Part shown: positions 1-5,268 of the stretch, one piece after another
How positions within the stretch are numbered: the stretch's first letter is position 1
How the letters are laid out: each line of letters opens with the position of its first letter
NCBI GenBank assembly: GCA_001629235.1
Contig: LUSA01000018.1
Location: forward strand, 1 to 6,825
DNA from: Marine group II euryarchaeote REDSEA-S43_B8
GTDB lineage: Archaea; Thermoplasmatota; Poseidoniia; Poseidoniales; Thalassarchaeaceae
Reading direction: 5' to 3'
Length of the DNA: 6,825 nt
Made by a program: the position numbers and the translations under genes
Notes under the pieces: model-generated
What the model was told of the DNA's origin: nothing
Databases searched by the model: none
What the model saw: only the letters and a program-made list of their open reading frames with translations

Positions 1-149
1 GTCCCTGAGACGCTAAAATTGATCCCAATGCCACCCCGAATATCCCCGTTACCGAGTTGCCAGATCTGAACAATTCTGCCCATGGGGCAAGAGTCCGGTA
101 CGCACTCACACGTCATTGTCAGGGTGGCAAGACTTCATTCCTTCCCCGG

Positions 150-407
150 CTAATGTTGAGCCACGGCAATTTCATCATGGGAAAGGCCCCACACACAGAC
201 GGTGTATACACTACCTCTGAATGGGCCCCTGACATGCCCGACTTTGGAGAATCGGGAATCCTTGGCCATTATGTTTCCGACTTGGTTCATGGTTGCGCCC
301 CACCTAAATCTCTCATTTAGATGATCGAATATCTCGACTGTGTTCGCTGTTTCCTTTTCCTCTAGTAGACAAATTACTTCCTCCCTTAGTCTGCGGGTCC
401 TGGACAT
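150..407 (-). CDS. Small winged-helix-like DNA-binding protein (hypothetical)
   Basis: This 85-residue protein is not one I can name, but it reads like a compact winged helix-turn-helix domain. A basic N-terminus (SRTRRLR) leads into a helix at about 7-18 (EEVICLLEEK). A second helix follows at about 23-34 (TVEIFDHLNERF), then a recognition-like helix at about 39-50 (TMNQVGNIMAKD), then a basic beta wing at about 54-74 containing GHVRGPFRG and YTVCVW. It is soluble, with no signal peptide or membrane segment. The ATG at 407 is chosen because a strong GGAGGT (minus strand of 414-419) sits six bases upstream; a GTG at 410 would place it too close. The role as a regulator is inferred from fold alone, and no ligand domain is present. 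The start overlaps the stop of a doubtful upstream ORF by one base. The plus-strand reading of the same DNA has no supporting signal and is treated as a shadow. Confidence 0.7.
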   Translation of the reverse strand: MSRTRRLREEVICLLEEKETANTVEIFDHLNERFRWGATMNQVGNIMAKDSRFSKVGHVRGPFRGSVYTVCVWGLSHDEIAVAQH

Positions 408-700
408 CACGATACCTCCGCTTTCAGGGGCATTGTGGCCATCATCCTACTGTGTAGTCCTGCCCAACTGCTAGGACTGATCTCTATTGGGGCTGTTTTT
501 GCCCTAAGGGGCTTCCATGTTTGATTATCGGCTATATTCCCCGAATTGTCGACAATCGATGTCATGTTTACCATCTCAGAATTACTCTCTGTACGATTCA
601 AACTAGCTAGTGGAACCACTCGATGCGGCTCTGGCCTCTTCCTGTATCTCAGTACAGTACGCGTCATTTTCCTATTCATCATGAACGGGTGTCGGTTCAT
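407..700 (-). CDS. Doubtful 97-residue ORF upstream of the winged-helix gene
   Basis: This open frame runs from ATG at 700 to TGA at 409-407. The stop shares one base with the start of the next gene (TGATG), a layout typical of translationally coupled genes. The predicted product is hydrophilic and Met-rich, with a basic N-terminus (MNRHPFMMNRKMTR). It has no recognisable domain, signal peptide or membrane segment. No Shine-Dalgarno precedes ATG 700; an AT-rich TTAATAT lies about ten bases upstream, which is too close for a leaderless TATA box. It may be a real lineage-specific small gene, or a chance frame across the regulatory region between two divergent genes. The TGATG overlap is the main argument for it. 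Confidence 0.25.
   Translation of the reverse strand: MNRHPFMMNRKMTRTVLRYRKRPEPHRVVPLASLNRTESNSEMVNMTSIVDNSGNIADNQTWKPLRAKTAPIEISPSSWAGLHSRMMATMPLKAEVS
414..419 (-). promoter_or_regulatory. Shine-Dalgarno of the small winged-helix gene
   Basis: The minus strand reads GGAGGT here, followed by a six-base spacer and ATG at 407. It matches the archaeal 16S anti-Shine-Dalgarno core and is the clearest ribosome binding site in the window. It decides the ATG at 407 over the GTG at 410. Confidence 0.75.
545..556. repeat. Perfect 12-bp palindrome ATTGTCGACAAT
   Basis: The sequence equals its own reverse complement over all 12 bases. It is followed directly by a second, imperfect dyad (GACAATCGATGTC). 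It lies about 140 bases upstream of the winged-helix gene start, a plausible but unproven place for an operator. A chance palindrome of this length is possible. Confidence 0.4.
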
Positions 701-730
701 TTGGATATTAACTGAGGGAAAAGAGGCGAT

Positions 731-756
731 AGTGAAAGTGAAAGTGAAATTTTACT
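731..756 (+). repeat. Triple AGTGAA tandem repeat fused to a near-palindrome
   Basis: Three exact AGTGAA units occupy 731-748. The last one begins a 14-bp near-palindrome (AGTGAAATTTTACT, 743-756) with one mismatched pair. The AT-rich core lies about 55 bases before the tRNA, further than the roughly 26 bases expected for a TATA box if transcription starts at the mature tRNA 5' end. It would fit a promoter only if the tRNA has a 5' leader of about 25-30 bases. A BRE/TATA role is inference. Confidence 0.35.
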
Positions 757-807
757 TGTCTCCAGTATGCAACCTTTTGAAAAGAGGTCGCCTTTCGATG
801 GATTGCC

Positions 808-885
808 GCTCGTGTGGTGTAGTTCGGTCCATCATGTCGGACTCTCGATCCGTCGACCCGGGTTCAAATCCCGGCACGAGCACCA
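808..885 (+). tRNA. tRNA-Glu (anticodon CTC), CCA encoded
   Basis: The cloverleaf can be folded by hand. The acceptor stem is GCTCGTG (808-814) with CACGAGC (875-881), discriminator A882 and encoded CCA 883-885. The D arm starts GTGTAGTTCGG, as in other Glu tRNAs, with the usual unpaired 13:22 position. The anticodon loop is CTCTCGA (842-848) with anticodon CTC at 844-846. The variable region has four bases (854-857). The T stem-loop is CCGGG-TTCAAAT-CCCGG (858-874) with all pairs Watson-Crick. The first anticodon-stem pair is T837 opposite T853, a mismatch. The CTC anticodon reads GAG codons. No intron is seen. It is followed 60 bases later by guaC on the same strand, so co-transcription is possible. 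Confidence 0.93.
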
Positions 886-945
886 AAATCTTCCGATTGA
901 CGCATTACAGTCATAAGTCCACCTTCGTTCGAGTAGTAAGGTCAT

Positions 946-1941
946 ATGCGAATCGAGCGTGATCTGAAGCTTACATTCGATGATGTATTAATTCGGCCGA
1001 AGAGGAGTACCTTGATTTCGAGGTCTGATGTAAACCTGGTAAGAGAGTTCACTTTCAGGCATACCGAAGAAACCTGGGATGCAGAAATTCTACAGGGGCA
1101 CAAAATGCTGACCTGCACCCAGAAGTTCTACTCTACCAAGGAGTTCTCCGATGCTTGGGAGAACGGAGTTAATTCTGAGTTCGTTGCAGTGACTTGTGGA
1201 TCCACGGATGAGAGTTTCGAATTATTGAAGCGGAAAATGGCCACCAATAAGGGTCTGAAGATGATATGCATAGATGTAGCAAATGGATATCGAGAAGTCT
1301 TCCTTAACTTCGTGAAGAAGGTTAGGGGAGCATTTCCAGAAAAGATAATCATTGCTGGTAACGTTGCTACTAGAGAGATGACAGAAGCTCTAATTCTAGC
1401 TGGTGCAGATATTGTCAAGGTTGGAATCGGGCCTGGCTCGGTTTGTACGACTAGAAAGGTAGCTGGAGTAGGATACCCGCAACTTTCTGCTATATCGGAG
1501 TGTGCTGATGCTGCTCACGGTCTGAATGGTCACGTCATGTCAGATGGAGGTTGCTCTTCACCGGGAGACGTTGCAAAGGCTTTCGCTGCAGGGGCCGATT
1601 TTGTCATGCTCGGAGGGATGTTAGCGGGTCACGATGAGTCAGGGGGCGAATTGATCGAAGATAGTGGGGGCTCGTACAAGTCGTTCTACGGGATGTCCTC
1701 GGCAAAGGCAATGGAGACACACTATGGGGAGATAGCCGACCACAGAGCTCCTGAGGGGAAAGAGGTCAGGGTCCCCTACCGAGGACCGTTGGAGGTAACT
1801 GTTCAATCAATCCTAGGAGGATTGAGATCGGCTTGTTCCTATGTTGGTGCTAGGAGGATAAAGGACCTACCAAAGTGCACAACCTTCATCAGAGTGAGTA
1901 TGACTACGAATGAGGTCTTTCAGAAGTTCAACGTAGACTAG
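946..1941 (+). CDS. guaC: GMP reductase with a 17-residue internal deletion
   Basis: GMP reductase converts GMP, NADPH and water-derived chemistry to IMP, ammonia and NADP+, returning guanine nucleotides to the IMP pool; it is a cytosolic (beta/alpha)8-barrel enzyme. The 331-residue product starts MRIERDLKL and follows E. coli GuaC closely (RPKRSTL.SRSDV, CIDVANGY, AGNV, SDGGC, GADFVMLGGMLAGH, LGGLRSAC.YVGA, TTFIRV). It has no CBS domains, which separates it from IMP dehydrogenase. The catalytic loop IGPGSVCTT places Cys at 167 and Thr at 169, and the catalytic Glu is 270 in APEGK. After Trp44 (1075-1077), about 17 residues present in E. coli GuaC (347 residues) are missing, including PIIAANMDTVG; homology resumes at AEILQ..KMLT. 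The frame is otherwise intact and the C-terminus complete. The start matches the family N-terminus; AAGGT at 938-942 is a weak ribosome site. GuaC is much commoner in bacteria and eukaryotes than in archaea, so acquisition by transfer is possible. Function is doubtful as written. Confidence 0.9.
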   Translation: MRIERDLKLTFDDVLIRPKRSTLISRSDVNLVREFTFRHTEETWDAEILQGHKMLTCTQKFYSTKEFSDAWENGVNSEFVAVTCGSTDESFELLKRKMATNKGLKMICIDVANGYREVFLNFVKKVRGAFPEKIIIAGNVATREMTEALILAGADIVKVGIGPGSVCTTRKVAGVGYPQLSAISECADAAHGLNGHVMSDGGCSSPGDVAKAFAAGADFVMLGGMLAGHDESGGELIEDSGGSYKSFYGMSSAKAMETHYGEIADHRAPEGKEVRVPYRGPLEVTVQSILGGLRSACSYVGARRIKDLPKCTTFIRVSMTTNEVFQKFNVD

Positions 1942-1942
1942 T

Positions 1943-4801
1943 TCATTCGTAATTATTGCACAGTTCTCCCTGAGATGGGAAGCTGTTTGGATCCTTAGGA
2001 TTGGTGTTCCATCTGCTTTCGCACTTGTTCACGAAGCCATCGCCGTCAGAGTCTATCATTGAGTCGGAAGGATCCATTGGATCGTAACCGAAGTAGTATT
2101 CCCATCCAGACCACATGTCGTCGTCATCTTGGTCCTGATGGTACACCTCGGACCCGTCGTTCCATTTATCCCCGTCTGTATCATTGTTTATCGGGCTGGT
2201 TCCATTCTCGTACTCTTCGAAGTTGGTGTAGTTCTCCAAGTCATCGTAGAATGCCGATCCCGGACCGTACGGGTCTATGTGGCACTCGAAGTCCTGAGGA
2301 TTATCCCATCCGGGACAGTATCTGTACATCAGAATTGTTCGGTTCAACCCGTCATTATCCATATCCTCGTTACCATCGTTGATTCCATCCAAGTCTGAGT
2401 CGGGCATTCTTGGATCCATTGGACCACGTGATCCGAGTGCGTTGAGGGTGTTGTTATCTACGAGGCCCAGTTCTATTGCCTCCTCTGAGAACCTAACCTC
2501 CCAACCATCGGGAAGCTTGTCCCCGTCCGAGTCATGGTCCACGGGATTGGTGTCCCACCTATCGGGAGCCTCAAGTGAGTTTTGTAGAGTGTCGTTATCG
2601 ATATCATAGATAGAGTCCACCGGTGAACCGAAGGAAGGGTCCAGAGCCCACCGTCCTTCATCTGGAATGTTGAATCCGGATAGATTCATCTCATACAGGA
2701 AGTAGTGAGGATCTAGGATCCCGTCATCATTTCTATCACCTGATGAGGCGAATCCGGAGACGTAGTTCACCCATATCCAACCCCCTGGTCCCTTTCCGCA
2801 CTCCATCATTGAATCACAGCCTGGCGGGAGCCAGTTAGTCTTGGAAATCCAGAGGCTGTGACTGTTGGTATTCTCTTGGACGGAGAAAACCTGCATCTCC
2901 CAGCCATCTGGCTGACCATCGCCGTCGGTGTCGTTTAGGAGTGGATTGGTGGCGCTCTGCCACGGTCGTGGAACGAATAGGACTTCGTCTCCATCGTTCA
3001 GACCATCGTTATCGGTATCTGCATTATTCCCATGGGTGATGTACAGGTCCTGTCCATCGACGACCTCCTCTCCGTCCTCCAATCCGTCGTTGTCGGTGTC
3101 AAACGCGGATGCGTTCGTGAAGTAGTAGACTAGGGTCCCATTATCGTACCAGGGGTGTCCGTCTACGGCTTCTCTGTAGTCCTCCAAGCCATCATTGTCG
3201 GTGTCCTTGTCCGTGGCATTTGTGAATGTCTCGTAGTATTCTACCGAGTCGGAAAGGCCGTCTCTATCTGTGTCGAAAACACCCGGATCCGACCTCACTA
3301 TGACTTCGCGGACACCGAAGTCTACGATTCGAATCTTCCAGCCAATCACCTCAATCCCGTCGATTAGACCGTCGGCGTCAGTATCCGAATCGAGCGGGTC
3401 AGTGGACCTGCCATCGACCACCCCGTCCCCGTCTCGATCCCTAGCATTGTACTCGTCTAGGTTGGTGAACCTCTCATGCTGCTCCACGATGGTGACAAGT
3501 TCCTGGAGCCTGCTTCTGACTTCATCGTCAACCTCTACATGGATATGGTAGACCCATCCGGGGGTATCGGTCTTCACTGGGATGTTGACATAGTTGCTGT
3601 CAACGACGGTTCGGACCCACAAAATCGTGTTATTGGCTTGTACGTACTGCCCGGGCACTACATCGATCCTCTCTATGGTAGTGGCCCCTATCATGTCCTT
3701 GTAGGTAACCGCGCCGTCCCCATCGGCATCGTAACCATCGAAATCTGGATCTTCATCTGCATTGCTTCCATCGTTGGGGTGAATCCCACTTTGGAACTCC
3801 CACCCATCAGGCATGCCGTCTTGATCCGTATCGGGATCAAGCGGGTTTGTGAAGTTGGATGGCCCCCAGTCGTAAGAAACGGAGAATTCCTCGACGTTGT
3901 TCAGTCCGTCTCCATCGTTGTCGCCATATGCGTCGGTAGAGTTGGCAGGGTTCAGGAACCAATTGTAGTCAGAGTTGAAGGAATAGCAGAATTCGAATCC
4001 GTCCGGCATACCATCCCCGTCCGTATCCCAGTCCCCCGGACCATTCAGCCGACCATCTCCATCCATATCCTCATTGAACCAGTTCGGATTATCCAGGGGG
4101 TTCTTCTTCTGAAGGGTGGTTTGAACTCCTCCATTTGGTAGCTCTTGGGCTGTGAAAACTATCTCCGAGGCGAACGCCCTCAGGTGAGGGGCTGGAAGGG
4201 TGAGAGTTCCGAAGGTAGGCCTACCGCAGAAGGACTTCAGGTCGACAAGGTGGGTGGAGATCTCGACCAAGTCATCAATAAGATCTCCATCGCTGTCTGC
4301 GGCGCGGGGGTTTGTGTCATATTTTTCCTCGACGAAGTTCCTGAGAGTATCTGGCTCTGGTTGCTCCAAATCGAGGATGGCATCGCAGGAGTGCCCGAAC
4401 TGAGAGCCCATCTCCTCCCACAAATCGTCACCGATGTCTAACTTGATCTCGGCCTTGACAGAAGGGGTCAGTAGAGGGCAGTTCCAGTTTCCATCCAGTG
4501 GGTCTAGAAGCACAACAATTCCAGAGGGAGTAGTAACTTCGTGCGTGTGCTCTGACTCCCAGCGATCATTCAGGCCGTCCCCATCGGTATCCTTCAGGCG
4601 TGGGTTTGTCCCTAGCTCGGCCTCGTCTAGATTGGTCAGACCATCCCGGTCGGGGTCACCCAGTGGACCGTTGTCTGGATTTGGGAATGTCTCATTCTGC
4701 TCTCCGGTCTCCTGCTCTGTGTCGACGCTATTAATCTGGATATCCTCGCATTCAACCTCTGTCAGGCCTTCGCCTATCGAGATACAGGGTTCTCCGGTGT
4801 C
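1943..4801 (-). CDS. Secreted thrombospondin-type-3-like calcium-binding repeat protein, C-terminal part (frameshifted from its N-terminus)
   Basis: This is the main body of a giant extracellular protein. It is dominated by Asp-rich loops of the form DTDxDGxxDxxE, for example DTDGDGLNDRWE, DTDQDGMPDGWE, DTDNDGLEDGEE and DSDGDGFVNKCE, usually followed by a TNP or DPLDPD linker. About 20 are in this part. In thrombospondin type 3 repeats such loops bind calcium and stiffen cell-surface or secreted proteins. A repeat-free insert of about 85 residues (3446-3694, with DVVPGQYVQ and GWVYHIHVEVDDEV) may be a beta domain, and another repeat-poor, Trp/Cys-containing stretch lies at about 2640-2900. 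The C-terminus ends after DPKDPNSFPS and a short CNNYE tail with no membrane anchor or sorting signal visible. The frame is open upstream to a stop at 4853-4855. The first formal start is GTG 4513, but homologous coding begins at the duplication near 4801, so this is not an independent gene. It joins the 4752-5186 fragment; rejoined length is about 1,070 residues. Adhesion or polymer binding are guesses. Confidence 0.85.
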   Translation of the reverse strand, partial: DTGEPCISIGEGLTEVECEDIQINSVDTEQETGEQNETFPNPDNGPLGDPDRDGLTNLDEAELGTNPRLKDTDGDGLNDRWESEHTHEVTTPSGIVVLLDPLDGNWNCPLLTPSVKAEIKLDIGDDLWEEMGSQFGHSCDAILDLEQPEPDTLRNFVEEKYDTNPRAADSDGDLIDDLVEISTHLVDLKSFCGRPTFGTLTLPAPHLRAFASEIVFTAQELPNGGVQTTLQKKNPLDNPNWFNEDMDGDGRLNGPGDWDTDGDGMPDGFEFCYSFNSDYNWFLNPANSTDAYGDNDGDGLNNVEEFSVSYDWGPSNFTNPLDPDTDQDGMPDGWEFQSGIHPNDGSNADEDPDFDGYDADGDGAVTYKDMIGATTIERIDVVPGQYVQANNTILWVRTVVDSNYVNIPVKTDTPGWVYHIHVEVDDEVRSRLQELVTIVEQHERFTNLDEYNARDRDGDGVVDGRSTDPLDSDTDADGLIDGIEVIGWKIRIVDFGVREVIVRSDPGVFDTDRDGLSDSVEYYETFTNATDKDTDNDGLEDYREAVDGHPWYDNGTLVYYFTNASAFDTDNDGLEDGEEVVDGQDLYITHGNNADTDNDGLNDGDEVLFVPRPWQSATNPLLNDTDGDGQPDGWEMQVFSVQENTNSHSLWISKTNWLPPGCDSMMECGKGPGGWIWVNYVSGFASSGDRNDDGILDPHYFLYEMNLSGFNIPDEGRWALDPSFGSPVDSIYDIDNDTLQNSLEAPDRWDTNPVDHDSDGDKLPDGWEVRFSEEAIELGLVDNNTLNALGSRGPMDPRMPDSDLDGINDGNEDMDNDGLNRTILMYRYCPGWDNPQDFECHIDPYGPGSAFYDDLENYTNFEEYENGTSPINNDTDGDKWNDGSEVYHQDQDDDDMWSGWEYYFGYDPMDPSDSMIDSDGDGFVNKCESRWNTNPKDPNSFPSQGELCNNYE

Positions 4802-5186
4802 CCCCTATGGTGATACAAGGTTCCCCCGTATCCAATGGATCCAGTCCGTTCTCTATTTCCCATCCGTCATCGAGCCCGTCCCCGTCCGTGTCTGCCTCTT
4901 GCCAATTAGTGCCGTATAACGTGCTCTCCATCCTATCTGCGATTCCATCGCCGTCCCAATCACATCCAATAGTTGGGACATCCGGAGGGCATACTCTCTG
5001 GTTCCCCTCTTTTAGCTCCAAATCTTCCACCGCTGATTCGAAGCCCCCCCTATCGGTACTGGAAAGACCAGCCCCTACAACCGTGTATAGACCTGCCAAA
5101 CAGAGAGTTGCGGTAATCGCAGCAACAGCATATTGGTTGTGAGTCAAAGCCATTAGAATGCCCCGCCCTCGTAGAGGGCGTTTCAT
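4752..5186 (-). CDS. N-terminal fragment of the secreted repeat protein: signal peptide plus first repeats
   Basis: This fragment carries the export signal of the long repeat protein. A basic start (MKRPLRGRG) or, from the internal ATG at 5153, MALTHNQY is followed by a hydrophobic segment (AVAAITATLCLAGLYTVVGAG) typical of a Sec signal peptide. After a short acidic linker come CPPDVPTIGC, the calcium loops DWDGDGIADRME and DTDGDGLDDGWE, and DPLDTGEPCITIG. The last ~16 residues (HRRTLYLDRRR..) are out of frame and ungenuine. The true continuation, EGLTEVECED, lies in the neighbouring frame because of a 31-base imperfect duplication at 4772-4832. No strong Shine-Dalgarno precedes either ATG. 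A TATA-like element at 5202-5209 would place transcription start near 5180, inside the 5186 reading and favouring ATG 5153. The gene follows the aminotransferase on the same strand after a T-rich stretch, so it probably has its own promoter. Confidence 0.8.
   Translation of the reverse strand: MKRPLRGRGILMALTHNQYAVAAITATLCLAGLYTVVGAGLSSTDRGGFESAVEDLELKEGNQRVCPPDVPTIGCDWDGDGIADRMESTLYGTNWQEADTDGDGLDDGWEIENGLDPLDTGEPCITIGGHRRTLYLDRRRPDRG
4772..4832 (-). repeat. Imperfect 31-base tandem duplication causing a frameshift
   Basis: Two 30-base copies, 4803-4832 and 4772-4801, are separated by one base (4802). Read on the minus strand they encode DTGEPCITIG and DTGEPCISIG in different frames. They match at 23 of 30 positions; five of the seven differences are silent third-position changes and the other two fall in one Thr/Ser codon. 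Removing one copy plus the extra base restores a single reading frame for the repeat protein. Confidence 0.9.
5164..5180 (-). promoter_or_regulatory. GC-rich hairpin between two candidate starts of the repeat protein
   Basis: The minus strand reads CGCCCTC-TAC-GAGGGCG, a perfect seven-base-pair stem with a three-base loop. It lies between ATG 5186 and ATG 5153. If transcription begins about 26 bases below the TATA-like element at 5202-5209, the hairpin would form the very 5' end of the mRNA, with the 5153 start 11 bases beyond the stem. A role in mRNA stability or translation is inference. If ATG 5186 is used, the same bases encode RPLRGRG. Confidence 0.5.
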
Positions 5187-5201
5187 GCAAATTGGGTTCG
5201 G

Positions 5202-5210
5202 CTATAATGA
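5202..5210 (-). promoter_or_regulatory. Possible TATA box for the repeat protein gene
   Basis: The minus strand reads TCATTATAG in the short gap between the aminotransferase and the repeat protein. It is the best TATA-like element in that gap. Its distance suits a start near 5180 and therefore ATG 5153 rather than 5186. It is weak against the archaeal consensus, and the T-rich tract at 5231-5246 is a competing candidate. Confidence 0.35.
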
Positions 5211-5230
5211 TTGACGGGGTTTGACCTATG

Positions 5231-5246
5231 AAAAAATAACAGAAAA
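5231..5246 (-). terminator. T-rich tract, probable archaeal terminator of alaS-aminotransferase
   Basis: On the minus strand, 22 bases after the aminotransferase stop, the sequence is TTTTCTGTTATTTTTT. Archaeal RNA polymerase commonly terminates at such U-rich stretches without a hairpin, and none is seen here. It separates the alaS-aminotransferase unit from the repeat protein gene. Confidence 0.5.
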
Positions 5247-5268
5247 GGCTGCATTGAGCGAGTAGGTC

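Larger units (their letters stand above)
411..807. other. Intergenic region between the winged-helix gene and tRNA-Glu
   Basis: If the doubtful 97-residue ORF is not real, this is nearly 400 bases without a gene, between a minus-strand regulator-like gene and a plus-strand tRNA. Visible elements are a GCCC-TAAG-GGGC inverted repeat at 501-512, a perfect 12-bp palindrome at 545-556, and three tandem AGTGAA units at 731-748 running into a near-palindrome at 743-756. There is also a CTTTT-G-AAAAG inverted repeat at 774-784. Promoters for both flanking genes should lie here, but none has a convincing consensus TATA box at the right distance. Confidence 0.5.

Noticed and set aside
1..116. Minus-strand frame from ATG 116 open to the left window edge (begins MTCECVPDSCPMGR)
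   Set aside because: Only 38 codons are visible, there is no ribosome site and no recognisable motif. It may be the start of a downstream gene but cannot be supported from this window.
57..320. Plus-strand frame of 87 codons opposite the winged-helix gene
   Set aside because: It uses a TTG start without a ribosome site, and its product has no coherent fold pattern; the minus-strand gene has both.
390..524. Short plus-strand frame encoding a strongly hydrophobic peptide (GIVAIILLCSPAQLLGLI..)
   Set aside because: It looks like a membrane hairpin, but it has no ATG or ribosome site, is open only from a stop at 387-389 to TGA 522-524, and overlaps the start region of the winged-helix gene. It could be a gene remnant, but nothing further supports it.
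546..962. Plus-strand open frame of 138 codons with a hydrophobic stretch
   Set aside because: It runs straight through tRNA-Glu and into the start of guaC, and has no ribosome site; a chance frame.
3476..4141. Long plus-strand open frame (221 codons) inside the repeat protein, and several shorter ones nearby
   Set aside because: They are antisense to the Asp-rich repeats, whose GAC/GAT-rich codons avoid stops on the other strand. The products are low-complexity Ser/Pro/Val peptides without domains.
4752..4855. Programmed ribosomal frameshift joining the two halves of the repeat protein
   Set aside because: No slippery heptamer or following pseudoknot is evident at the overlap, and the duplicated, nearly synonymous 30-base copies explain the shift more simply.
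1943..5186. Asp-rich repeats as a DNA tandem repeat or CRISPR-like array
   Set aside because: The periodicity is at protein level with irregular spacing and variable codons; there are no identical direct repeats with regular spacers.
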